Origin: Inia geoffrensis
Taxonomy: Eukaryota; Chordata; Mammalia; Artiodactyla; Iniidae
Direction: 5' to 3'
Length of the DNA: 64,000 nt
Assembly (NCBI GenBank): GCA_036417435.1
Contig: CM070910.1
Location: forward strand, 67,674,784-67,738,783
Shown: one piece after another, positions 1 to 12,900 of the stretch
Position numbering within the stretch: the first letter of the stretch is position 1
How the letters are laid out: every line of letters begins with the position of its first letter
The notes under the pieces: model-generated
Told to the model about the DNA's origin: nothing
The model's database searches: none
Seen by the model: the letters and a program-made list of their open reading frames with translations, nothing else
Made by a program: the position numbers and the translations under genes

Positions 1-420
1 TGTGAGAAGAATATATGTTCTGCTGTTGCTGGGTAGAGTATTCTGTATGTGTCTGTTAGGTCCCTTTGGTCTATAGTGTTGTTCAAGTCCTCTGTTTCCT
101 TATTGATCTTCTGTCTCATTATTCTATGCATTTAAAGTCTGTTTTGACTGATATTAATATAGTCACTCCTGCTCTCTTTGGATTACCATTTGCATGGAAT
201 TTTTTTTTTAAAATCTCTTCACTTTCACCCTATGTGTAGCCTTAGATCCAAAGTGGGTTTCTTGTACATAGCATATAGTTTGATGCTGTTTTTTTTCTTT
301 TTTATATCCATTCAACCAATCTGTGTCTTTTGATTGTGAGTAAACCATTTACATTAAAAGTAATTACTGATGCAGAAGGACTTACTATTGCCATTGTTAA
401 TTATTTCCTGTATGTCTTGT
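1..420 (-). repeat. L1 ORF2 fragment, antisense, internally deleted
   Basis: The reverse complement of the first ~117 bases reads as L1 ORF2 endonuclease-region sequence (for example DQRDLTDTYRILYP). The rest resembles antisense ORF2 from further along the element, so part is deleted. It lies in the intron upstream of the first exon visible here. Confidence 0.8.
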
Positions 421-539
421 AGCTTTTTGTCCCTCTTTTCCAATCTTACTGCCTCTCATGAGGATCACCTCTTCATCTTTTTAGGTGCAGCCAAAGCATC
501 TCTTCTTGACTCTCCCAGGTTCAGTTGAATCTGTTTTCT

Positions 540-690
540 TTGTGCCTCTCGTTTCTGTGACTCTCTTCCTTCCTAGATAGTAGGCTCCTCAAGGAAAGTA
601 TCTTCTTGGTTTTGTACCTCCAGGACTTAACACAGTGTCTGAAACACAGTGTGTGACTCATAGTGAGAAGTCAATAAATGTTGAAAATGA
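540..690 (+). repeat. L2 LINE 3' end
   Basis: The segment has the typical L2 tail pattern: a 'taggctcctcaaggaaag' block, then 'cacagtgtctgaaacacagt', ending in 'caataaatgttgaaaatga'. It is old and diverged. Confidence 0.6.
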
Positions 691-938
691 GTTTATTTTC
701 AGTAGTAAACACTTGTGATAAATTCTTGTGGTTTTTGTTTCCTCTTAGATATCTCATGCTGCAATTCTGGTTCCTGAACTTGAACAGAATATAATCTTAG
801 GACTAGTGGCTTTAAGCATTCATCTCTTTTGGTTCTCAAACCCTTGGGAGTTACTGTTATGTTCCGTTGTCTCATTAAGTGGATATGTATACTTTTGATA
901 TTCTTACCAAGCAATGAAAGTTCTTTTTCTTTCTGAAG

Positions 939-1163
939 GTTTGCCCTGAAGTATTTCAAGGACACTTCTCCAGTCTTTCAAAGACTCTTCTTAGAGAGCT
1001 CAGATGCAAATCCAGTCCGGTATGGGCGCAGGCGGATGAAGCTCCGGGACCTAATGGAAGCAGCTTACAAGTTTCTGCAGCAAGAGCAGTCTGTGTTCCG
1101 GGAGCTCTGGGACTGGAGCGTGTGCATCCCACTCCTCAGGAGCCATGACACCTTGGTCCGCTG
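939..1163 (+). CDS. MDN1: MDN1 exon 1 of window, N-terminal domain
   Basis: Encodes about residues 110-185, beginning [19 protein letters not shown] and ending [10 protein letters not shown] with the Trp codon split. Acceptor ttctgaag|g, donor ctg|gtgtgt. This belongs to the helical N-terminal region before the AAA ring. The first base completes a codon begun in an upstream exon that is not in the window. Confidence 0.96.
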
Positions 1164-3955
1164 GTGTGTAGCTGTTGGGCTGTTCCTATGCTTCTAGTGT
1201 GGGGATGGTTGAGGGAGTCTGGAGTTGTGTGAATGAGGAGGGAAGGGAAACCTTTTAAAAGATGTCATTTTTGTTCTGGTCCCTTTGGGGTTCTTATTCC
1301 CTTTCACATGTCATTTCAGAGGGAAATCAGATGGTATGAGTGGAATTCCATTGTTTTGTGTTCCATTAAGTGAATTTATTTTGCCTGATTTGTGTTTTCT
1401 ACCCTTCCCTGTGTTAATTATAAATTTCCTTTTCTAGTGTTCAGTTGGCTAGCAAATTTTCTTTATTCTTTAGAATCAGCTGCAGGTCCTGAGTTTATAT
1501 ACTTTGGTTTTCTCCAGGTACACAGCCAATTGTCTTTCTTTGGTCACCTGTATGAATGAAGAGCACAAGTTATCATTCCTTAAGAAGATTTTTAATAGTG
1601 AGGAACTGATCCATTTCAGGTTAAGGTAAGCAGGAGCATTCCTGGAGATCTCGATGTGGCTTTACTGGGCGTTAGAGTAGTTGATGAGATCCTCATTTTC
1701 CTCAGGTTACTAGAAGAGGCCCAGCTGCAGGACTTAGAGAAAGCCTTGGTGTTGGCCAATCCAGAAGCCTCCCTTTGGCGTAAGGAGAAGGAGCTGCAGT
1801 ATTTACAAGGACACCTTGTTTCAGCTGACCTCTCCTCCAGGGTGACTGCTGTCTGCGGTGTGCTGCTGCCTGGGCAGCCGCCAGCCCCTGGAGAGCAGGT
1901 ATGTTGACAGCAGTGGCGTGTGTGCCCTCTTCCATTCAAACACTGAGTGTGCAGTTTTCCTTGGCTGGGCTCTGTGTTCTAGGTGTGAGCCAAATCGAGT
2001 TTGCCAGATTACTGTTCCACTTACAGAAGTGTTCAAGGAGAGAGTAAGAGAAATTCACCCAGGACCTCCTCTTTGATAGTCACTTTGTCCCTATTTAGTG
2101 TGAAGTTAGAAATTGTAATGATGCCTATGCAAAAGCTTTTAACTTTAGCAAAGCTCTTCTGTGTATGACCTCATTTACTTGCTACAACAGCTGTTTGAAG
2201 TTGGGTAGCCCACGTTGTGATACCATATTTATGTAAAACTAAGGCAGAATGACTTGCCCAGGACCTGTGGGCTGTCCTTTGGCAGAGATGGGGCTAGGCC
2301 CAGGTATAACTCCCCGGCCTCTGTCAGAATATTCTCTTTGCCTGTTGTGTGAGAGGCTAGCATCTGTAGTGAACTCTTCCCCTGCCGTAGCAAATGACCT
2401 TTCCAAGAGTGTGCCTCCAGACTACACTTTGGAAAGTCTTGTAAATCAGAGTCTGGTTCCATAATCTGGGAACATTGGGAACCAGTCTGTTTTTCCCCAG
2501 CAGTCTTTAGTCAGTTGTCACTTTGATGGTCAGACCCACCCAGTTTTCTTCCTGGAACAAGTCCCGAGTCATTCCTTGAACTATCGTTTGTATCTGGGAA
2601 GTACAAAATTAAAAAGATAAGTATAATATAGATATAAAGTGCATGTCTTAAGTGTACAGCTGCATGATTATTCATAAACTAAATATCTCTGTCACCAGCA
2701 CTGAGACTCCAGCATTTCCAAAGAGCCTTGTGTTTCCCTCTGGTTAGGAAGACCTCCCCACCCCTCTTTAACCACTCTCCTAACATAGCTTAGGTTTGGA
2801 GCATTAGAACTTTAACATAGGGAAGTATTCTGGTTGGGGTAGGCTTGATATACTGGGTGGCAGTGGCAGAGCACTGGGGCAGAAGTGCAGAATGGAGCTA
2901 CATCCCAGCCTCCCTGCCGGTTGCTAAGAGTAACAGCTCTGCAAAAAGTTTGAGAACTTCCAGCCCTGAATCTCATTTTGTCCTCACATATCTTTAGGGG
3001 ACAAGCTATGTTTGAGAATTTACCATTCCTTAAAAGTTAGTAATCATTGCACTTTTCCGAGAGGTCCTTTTTTCTGTGTCATATTAGGCCCATTGTTAAT
3101 AAAATTTGTTTAAATTGTGGTAAAATGAATGTAACGTTTACCATCTTTACCATTTTTAAGTGTGTTCTTCAGTGGTGTTAAGTATATTCACATTGTTAGC
3201 AAACAAACTCCAGAACTTTTTCATCTTGCAAAACTGAAACTACCCATTAAACATATTGGGTGCATTATTATTATTATTTTACTTTTCGTTATGGAAAATG
3301 TTAAACGTATTCCAAAGTAGAAACAATAGTGTAATGAATCCACATGTACGCATCATTCAGCTTCAGTAATTATAAATTCGTGGTCAATTATGTTGCATTT
3401 ATATTTCTGAACACTGTCCTCACACCATATTGTTTTGAAGCAACTCCCAGATACCACATCATTTCTTACCTAAGTATAGGCATACCTTATTTTATTGTGC
3501 TTCTCAGATATTGCTTTTTTTTTTTTAACAAGGTTTGTGGCAACCCTGCCTTGAGCAAGTCTGTTGGTGCCATTTTTTCAACAGCATTTGCTCACTTCGT
3601 GTCTCTGTGTCACATTTTGGTAATTCTTGAAATATTTAAAACTGTTTCATTATTTATATTTGTTATGGTGATCTGTGACTGGTGGTTTTTGATGTTACTA
3701 TTGCAAAGATTACAACTTGGTGAAACCTCAGATGATGGTTAGCATTTTTAGCAATAAAGTAGTTTTAAATTAAGGTATGTACATTGTCTTTAAGACATAA
3801 AGCTATATTGTACACTTAATAGACCACAGTGTAGTGTAAACATAACTTGTATGTGCACTGGGAAACCAAAAATTTTGTGTGACTTGCTTCATTATGGTAT
3901 TTGGTTTATTGCTGTGGTTGGAATTCAACCTGCAAAATCTTTGAGGTATTCTTGT

Positions 3956-3998
<43 letters not shown>

Positions 3999-6900
3999 AA
4001 AGGAAAGGACTTTATGCAAACTATTATATATAGGATGTATGTATAATATAAGGGAAATATATTCAGTATCCTGTGATTAACCATAATGAAAAATAATATA
4101 TGTATAGCTGAATCACTTCGTTGTATAGCAGAAATTAACACATTGTAAATCAACTATACTTCAATAAAATTTTTTTAAAAAAAGAAAAAAAGGACTTAAA
4201 AAATTCCCAGAACTCTTTATTACACCTGGAAAAAATTGAACAATTTTATAGTGTATCCTTTCAGTGTCCTTACTCCCCTCATGGTCTCATAAGTGTATTG
4301 TGCATTCTTGATCTTAGACATGAAATCCTAGAATATGGTAAGATGAAGAAAAACAAAAATCCAGTCATGAGAGATGAGGTTTGTGCCCATCCCCTGTGTG
4401 TCAACTTTTGTGGCTTCTTAAAGTTGGGAGACTTTTTCTTAAATTTGTTAGTGAGTTCCCACCCTTCTCCCCAGAGTTGGAGTGGGAGGGGAGAAAGGAA
4501 AGTGAAAAAGTCAGATCCTTACTTTGGATAACATACTTGTTATTATAGGTCCTGTACTACCAATTTATTGGCAGAGGTTTTTGTAAAAGCCGGTGGAAGC
4601 ACTGTTGTAGAAATTAACCTGTGCCCTTTGATGGAAAGACTCTTCTTGATATGACTTTTATTTTTCACTTGCCTCCTTAGGCCAGTAGTCGGAGTTCTTC
4701 TCGCGAACAGGAGCTGGCCTTTAGGTCTTATGTGCTGGTTGAGTCAGTCTGCAAAAATCTTCAGACCCTGGCTGTAGCAGTGGCTTCTCAGAATGCTGTG
4801 TTGTTGGAAGGACCAATTGGATGTGGGAAAACTTCCTTAGTTGAACATTTAGCTGCAATGACAGGTAGAAGAAAGCCCCCTCAGCTTCTCAAAGTCCAAC
4901 TTGGTGATCAGACCGACAGTAAGGTAAGAAAGAAATGGCAGATTTTTGTTGGTGAGCATACTTGTGAATATTTGCATTAAAATATTGTTTTTGCTAAGAG
5001 AATATGAGAATAGTTATTGGTCTTCCTCATAACTGAGGGGACCACGCTGTAAAACCTCAGGTACCTGTTATAACCCTGTGGAAGTTTAATGGAACTAATA
5101 GCAGGATGTAGCATTGGCTCCTCAGGTGTGTGGCTTCAATAATTACTTTATCTTCTTTTTGCAGATGCTGTTGGGAATGTATCGCTGCACAGATGTCCCA
5201 GGAGAGTTTGTGTGGCAGCCTGGTACTCTGACACAGGCGGCCACAAATGGACACTGGATCCTTCTGGAGGATATTGACTATGCTCCCTTGGACGTGGTAT
5301 GTCACCTCCCTAGTAACTCGCTAATTTCTTGTCTTTGAAGAGAATGAGAATTGTGTTAATAGTGATACTGGGGGATTATTTGAACAACATAGGTATTTCA
5401 TTAGAGATGGTATGTTGGTTATCTACCTAATCTGGTTTGAGTTCTTGGATTACTGGGCTGATCTCTTGTTTGATAGAAAATTATTAAAATTCTGCTTGTA
5501 CGGTTTCCTTTAATAGTTGAATATGTGATCAATTTCACAGTAGTTTTTTTTCCTCCTTTAGTTGAAAACATGACCAATTTCACAGACTTCCCAAGAATAG
5601 GCTTGGTGGGAAACATCTTAATCCATGCTGCATATACATTGAGAACTTTGAGTCCCAGCTCCCTGGCTATGGCATTTGTAGAGCAGTGGGCTGAGGACAG
5701 ATGAAAGAAGAGGTGATATAATAAGATCCTGCTTGTCTTTGTTCCATTAAGGAAAATAAACTGGATGTATATTTTTGACTTCAAAAAGATCACTTTTATA
5801 TGTGTATAAAATTTAGCTATGGAGGCAGTCCATGTTTCTTCTGTATTCTGTAAACTATGACCAAAAAAATGTATTCCAGAATGAAAAAAATCTTCCTTTG
5901 GGTAGATTTTCCTGAAATTGGTTTTAATTTTCTTTTACCGTGAACCCTAAAGCTACCTGTATATGGACTTTCCCCTCTTGGATTGGAGAGAGAGAGGAGA
6001 CAGAGATGGGGGAGGGGGAAGGAGAGGTGGGAAAGGTCTTTAGGTTTAGGGAAATGTACGGGGAAGGAGGGGCTATAAATATGTATGTGTCTTATGACAC
6101 ACATATTTTAGAGTTTAGTGAGGTAAAAATGTAATGGGGTTATTGGCTTAGTTTGGCTACCATGTTCTGAGATTTTAATGCTCAGTTTTATAGGGCTGGA
6201 GACTCAGATTTCTTAAGAAGCCCAGAGCCAAGGATGACTACTACCAATGAGACTTAAAAATAAAACTGAATTATAAACTGCAAGGCCAACTTAAAAGTAT
6301 TTGTTGAGTCTTAGCACTTTCTATAGCTCTCTTTCCTGGGCAGTTTTTTCAGACATCAGGGTACCTGGGAAGTCATTAGGATTATGAATCATAGAATTTG
6401 AGCCAAAGAAGGTAGATGAACATAAGGGATATTCCATTCAGGTCATGACGAAGCCTAGGGATCTATCCCTTTGCCATAGCCAAGTACATTCTTTGATGAC
6501 CAAGTACAGATTTCAAGACCAAAATGTTAGTTTCTGTCTTGATCTTCCTTGGGCAACGTCTGGTAAACATCAGAAAATTCTTGTACTCTGAGTTCCATTT
6601 TGTGTAGACCATTCCCCTTCTGTTACTATCAATACATGTGGTTCCAGAGGGTATGCTATTCAGCTGATTTAAACTTCATCATCATTATAGTGAAGTTGTG
6701 TTTATTTTAAAACATACCTGGACCCTTGATTATTATTTTGTTATTTCCAGAACTTCTCAGCTAATTGCTAAGTAATTACTATTTTAAGGTAGCTTTTATG
6801 GCTTTTATAGATCTCATTCAGGATGGTTGTGTTTTGTTTCAAGTGTTGGAGTTATCTTGGAGTTGCCCCTATAATATTTTTCCTTTCATCTCCTAGCCAT

Positions 6901-9900
6901 GTATGAAATAAGGCTGCATAATAAAATTACCTTGATATTTTAGGACCTTCTTCCTTGGCTCTTTGTACTTCTTACTGTTTTTTTTCTCAAACTTCTGTAA
7001 ACTCACATCCCCTAGACCCATATGCCTAGTCCATACTTTTCTTGAAAAATCTCTACTTGAATCTTCCTTAGCAGGTACAGGTTCAGGATGTTCAAAGTGA
7101 ACCTTATCTGCTCTTTCCTGCAACAGCCTTTCCTGCCACACAATTACCAAGCCAGAATTTTGATGTGTCTCCTTCCTCTAGTCCCGCATTCACTTAGTCT
7201 GATACTGCTTAATACTTTTTCCTTATCTTTTATTCTGTTCCCTCCTAGCCCACTGCCGTAGCACAGGCCTTCTTATTTTTATCTATCTGTCTGTCTATCT
7301 AATCTATCCTGCCATCTTACCTTTGTTACCTGAATGGTGTCCTTTTTCGCTTCTTTCCCTCCAGGCTGGCTCTCTTTCAGTTTATCTTCCATATTGTTGC
7401 ACAGTTCATTTTCTAAAATAAAAAATAGTTTTTCTCCAGACTAAAATCCTCTCAACAACTTCATGAAAGAAATTCAAACTCCTTAGCTCAGCACAGAAGG
7501 TCTTTTATCATTTATCTCTAAGCCTAGTATTTTTCCACTACTTCATATATGCGTTCTGCCCTAACCCTAACTATAAGAGTCCTCTCATGCCATGCTCTTA
7601 GGCATATACATTTTTATCCATTTGAATATTTTTGCCTAGATTAAATGTGCCATTGCTCTCCCAACAAACCAGGCTGACCCCTCTTCATACTTTCAGACTC
7701 AGTGAATGTCATTACCTCTAGAATGGCTTCACTGCCCTGCTTCTAAACTACTCCACACTGATCTACAGCCACCCTCTGTCTTCACATATCGTTTTGTACA
7801 CCCCTTGGGGGTCACACTGATCATGCTATATGGTAGTTTGCATGGCTGTCTCCCATCAGACTCTAGGCTGTAAAGCCTCAGTCATGTCTGGATTTTTCCT
7901 GTCTTGCTTGATTCTGGTCCATAGTAGGCACTCTGAATGCTGAATGAATAAGTTCCTCTGCTGGAGTGTAGGTGGCTCCAGTATTCCCGCCTGGCATTTG
8001 ACCCCAGTTCATGCTGGGAGAAGTAGAGTTTCCTTTAAGGAGGTGTTCATCATTTGGTGAGAGGGTTTTTTTGCTTTCTTGTTTGTTACTTCTGTCTTAA
8101 TAGCTTTATCACTGGGGTTTTGTGATTTAGGTTTCCGTGCTGATCCCTCTCTTGGAGAATGGAGAGCTCTTGATTCCTGGCCAAGGTGACTGTCTGAAAG
8201 TGGCTCCTGGATTTCAGTTCTTTGCAACCAGGAGGTATGTCCCATTAACCCTTCTATTCCCACGATGGAGCCTCTTCCTAAGTCCACATGCTAGAGTGCT
8301 GAGTACAAAAGTCTTGGAATAGAGTTCTCTGGGCCCATTTTAAGCAATGTTAGTTAGCAGTGATGACAGTTTCAACATTCTCATTCCTGACTTGTTTTTT
8401 TTTAATTTATTTAATTTATTTTTGGCTGTGTTGGGTATTCATTGCTGCACACAGGCTTTTCTCTAGTTGCAGTGAGCGGGGCGTACTCTTTGTTGCGGTG
8501 CTCAGCTTCTTGCTGTAGTGGCTTCTCTTGTTGTGGAGCATGGGCTCTCTAGGCACACGGGCTTCAGTAGTTGCAGCACGCAGGCTCAATAGTTGTGGCT
8601 TGCGGGCTCTAGAGCACAGGTTCAGTAGTTGTGACGCACGGGCTTAGTTGCTCTGCGGCATGTGGGATCTTCCTGGACCAGGGATCGAACCTGTGTCCCC
8701 TGCATTGGCAGGCGAATCTCAACCACTGTGCCACCAGGGAAGCCCCTTCCTGACTATTTTTAATGGAGATAATTAATTTAGAAAGTAAAAGTGTTTTTTA
8801 TTTTTCCCCCACTTAAAAATAAGTAACCAGTCTTAAAAAACTTTGTCTTGTTTTCAAACATAATCAGAGATGAGACTGTTGTCACATAGCCCTGGGTTTG
8901 AGTCCTGACACTGACACTTTGTACCTGTGTGTACCTTGCTTGACTGATTATGATGGAGCCAGTAACACCTACTTTACAACTTGGTGTAAGTTATGAAGGT
9001 TAGGTGAAGTGACTAAAGACCTGTCACATAGTAAGTGCCCAGCCATGATGGTGGTGATGATAAAGCTGTGTAGACCTCAGGCATTTAAAAAAATTAATTG
9101 AATATAAGCATCAACAAAGGAATAAAACCTAAGCAAACTTAGTATATGTCCCTATCTACTTTTTAAAATAATGTGAAGGCAGTGGTTTATTTCCTACTAC
9201 TTGTCTATAACTGTACAGCTTCTCTAAGGTCTTAAAATGCCCAAGAGTGAAAATAATGCCACATTGGTATTTAGTGATTATATTAGTGTTTACTGTACCT
9301 CTGTGAACATTCACTTCCAGATGGAATGCAGAGCTAACAGTCTATGGAAGACCTTGCTAGGCCCTGTTAGTTTAATAGACCCTGATTTTATTCACAGTGA
9401 TGGTGAAGTTCTTTCCTGCTAGATACATTTCCCAGAAAGTCCTGGGACATCATAGAAGTATGTCACACAAACCTGAGTTCAGTTCTTGGCTTTGCCATTT
9501 GTAGTCATAGTTGAGTGAGCAAGGGACATTATTCTCCTTCTCTTCTGTACAGTTCTTCCTTACAGTTAGAAGAAAAGAAGGGCATCATCCCCTCAGGGCA
9601 GTTGTTGTGAAGATTAAATTACATGGCTTAGGTGTAAGCCCATGGCTTGCCCAGAGTATGTGTTTAATGAATATTCCTTCTCTTCTGGACATGTTAAATA
9701 ATTTTAGGTACTGTCGCTTTTGGTAATAAGCAGTGAACTTATTTTTAGTGCTGTCGGTCTTGGATTAGGTTTTCTTTTTCCTGAAGTTATGTCTTAAGGA
9801 AAAGAAACATGTTGTTGAGTTCAAAACGCCTAATAGGATCATTTGCAGTGATGTGAAAATAACTTGGTTAAAGCCCTATTACTCCCCCTAGGAAAATAGT

Positions 9901-12900
9901 CAAACCTGGCTTGGTGGCAGCCTTTCATTGTCATCCTCCCTATAAGCCCAACATAGTGCTGTCTGGCACCAGAAGAAACTGTGAGTTTTACTCAGATGTG
10001 AGATAGTGTCTAGCAAGGGATAACCAGGGGCATAATTCAAGATTAAAATTGGGAATTTTGTGTGACTCTGTTTCATTCTGAAATACAGACTCTTGAGCTG
10101 TGGAGGAAATTGGTATCGACCGCTAAATAGTCATGCTACTCTGCTAGACAAATACTGGACCAAAATTTACCTGGATAACATGGATAAGACAGAACTGAAT
10201 GAGGTATGGGGTTATTTGAAAGTATCAATGCTTTTCTTTCTTACTCTTCATTATTAAAAGTGTCAGACTTACGTGTAAACAGAGGAAATAGCCCAGTGAG
10301 TCACCAAAATACTCGTCACTATAAATTTAACAGTTAATATGCTGACATTTTACTGTATTAATTTCATCTAGTAGTTTTTATTTGCTAATATATTTGAAAG
10401 CAAACCTCATAGCATTTCACCCTTAAATACTTTCATGTATCTCAAAGGGCATTTCCATATATAACCGTAATGATTATCATACCCAATAAAATGAATAGTA
10501 ATTCCCCAGTAGCACTTAATTCTCAGACCATGTTTAAGTTTCCCCAGTTGTCCCCAAAGGATCTTTTTTTTTTTAATATTTATTTATTTATTTAGGCTGC
10601 ACCAGGTCTTAGGTGCGGCATGCGTACGGGATCTAGTTTCCCGACCAGGGATTGAACCCAGGCCCCCTGCATTGGGAGCTCGCATTCTTACTCACTGGAC
10701 CACCAGGGAAGTCCCAAGGATCTTTTTTATATTAAGTTGTTTTGTAACTAATATCTTTCACACTTAACAACTTCATGTACATTTTGATCTGGGTATTAAT
10801 GAAAATTGAGATGACTTATTGTAAAGGTTTTATACATAGATTTAACTTTGTAGTATCTCTGGTTCTCCGCGAACACTGAGAGGTGTGCCTCACTTTACCC
10901 TGCCAACCTCCTGTCTCCCCTTGGATCTACCTCCTCACTTGGGAAGCGTCCCGACTTCCAACGTTTCATCTTGGAGAGCTGCAAATAAAGCATTGTCAGT
11001 GATCATTCAGCCATGGCAGGGATGCTTTCCTCTTTCTTGGTATAAGTTTTAGATAAGTAAGTGGCACCAGACAATCTTTTCAAATATTTTGTCTAGCATT
11101 TAGGTATTTACTAGCAGAGGGGTTTTCAGAGTTCACCAATTACTGGGTAAACCTTGATAGTATAATCTCTAAGAAGCCTTGCCTTGATGGTGTGATTTTA
11201 TAACCCTACAGCCTGTTTTACACTTGTGAGTTTCTTATCTCACTCTAGTTCCCAGTTGTGTATTTGTGTGTCCTGTATGTCTGTCTTTTCCCCTCTTGCC
11301 TCCCTCAACTATAAGCTCTTCCAGTAACTTAACTCAGCTTTGGTGTCCCCAGCATCCACTCCGTGCCTGGCATTCTGTAAATGTTTGTTGTATTGCTTTG
11401 TCATAGTGCTCCTCTTTCTTTTGCTGTTGCAGACCTTTAAATGTTTTGTTTTCAGACTTAAATTGTGAGTCTTTTCTTTGCAGGGGAGGGCTGGAGTTCA
11501 CGTTTAGGTGTAATTTATTGGGGATTGAGAGGATGAGAAGAACATTTGACACCCACTCTGTTCTTACTGTATTCTGTGCTTGAAGGATGAGCCAGAACTC
11601 CTCCTTCCACTCCTGCCTTGATCAGCAGTGTGCCACTCTGCTCACCGCAAGTGCGACAGGAGTGCGCGCCTCCTCGCTTCAGTGACCTAGGTCGTATTTA
11701 GGTAGCTGACTTTCAGAAGCTCACTGGTTGTTTTTAAGCTTCTGGACTTACTAATCCTAGTAACACTTTCCTAAATAAATGACTGATAGCTAAAAACCTT
11801 GTGTGTATTACTTAGGAAATAAAATAATCTCCTATGCCGACCTCACAGGGAACACAAGGAACTGCATTTCTGTTGCTGCCAACCACAGCCGTCTTATGCT
11901 TAGAAAGACTGGCTTTGACTTCTTGCTGAAATATCAAATTACACTTCAAAAAACAAGCTCTTTACATAATGCTAGTCTCATACCTAGTAAGTGCCGGGAA
12001 CTTAGCCCTAGCAGTTTCTCACACCTTGTCTCCCCCATACACCTTGAACATGCCCTGATGCCTCGCGTGCTGGCACCAGAGATGGCCTGCTTTCTCTGCC
12101 GGCAGCCCCCTCTCACAGTCACCAGCGACCTCTGCCAGGTGCCTCTCCTGCTCTGTGAAACCTTCCTGGGTCTCCCAAGCAGGGCCAACCATGCTGTCCT
12201 TTGGGCTGCAAGCTTGCTTTTGCTTTCATATCTGCTTCTTATATTAGGGGGAGTTTCTCGAGGACGGGTTCCATTCCTTATTTTGTTTTGTTTCTCTGTC
12301 CCTGGGATAGTGCCTGCTACAAAGTAGGTACTTAATAAATGCTTATTAAAGGAATGAATCTCCAAAATACATATCAAATTGATAACCGTATCATGTTAGA
12401 TTAGTTTATTATGTGATATTGTGTTTAAATTTTGACAATTCGTGTTAATAACAAAAGATGTTTTTTGACTAAGGTAGAAAATGACTAATTGGTTGGTACA
12501 TATAAATCTCTATTCAGAACTTTTTTTCCAAATAACTGAGCCCTTACTAAAGTGTTAAACCTAACAAATTTTTTTCAAGTAAAAAACAGCTTTTTTTTTT
12601 TCCACCTTGATCATAAATATACATGCTCATATGATGGAATTACTACTCAGCAATAAAATAGAATGAACTACTGATACATACAGTAATGTCTGGACGAATT
12701 TCAAAAACGTTATGCCGAGTAAAAGAAACCGAACTACACACTACATCCCGTATGATTCCGTGTATATGATAGAGTTGAAAGCAAAACTGTATAGAGATCT
12801 GAATCAGGTGCAGGATTCCAGGGACGCGGATGTGGAGGAAGCAAATGGTGACAAAAGGGAACTTTTTGTTTTAGGGGTGATGGAAATAAGTATATTTTGT

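Larger units (their letters stand above)
1899..4680 (+). other. Intron 3: mostly unassigned, with repeats in its second half
   Basis: From 1899 to about 3095 I see no gene or clear repeat. The rest is LINE remnants, a Tigger-like element, a TG run and an L1 tail, listed separately. Short open frames here are not conserved-looking. Confidence 0.6.

Noticed and set aside
3344..3742. 132-codon hydrophobic open frame that looks like a membrane protein
   Set aside because: It overlaps LINE and Tigger-like repeat sequence. AT-rich DNA gives apparent hydrophobic segments.
7559..7572. Telomere-like ccctaaccctaac
   Set aside because: Only two units, inside an L2-like stretch. Too short to be an interstitial telomere.
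11803..12377. Overlapping open frames of 174 (+) and 143 (-) codons
   Set aside because: They lie in an L2 remnant, and no recognisable domain or start context is present.
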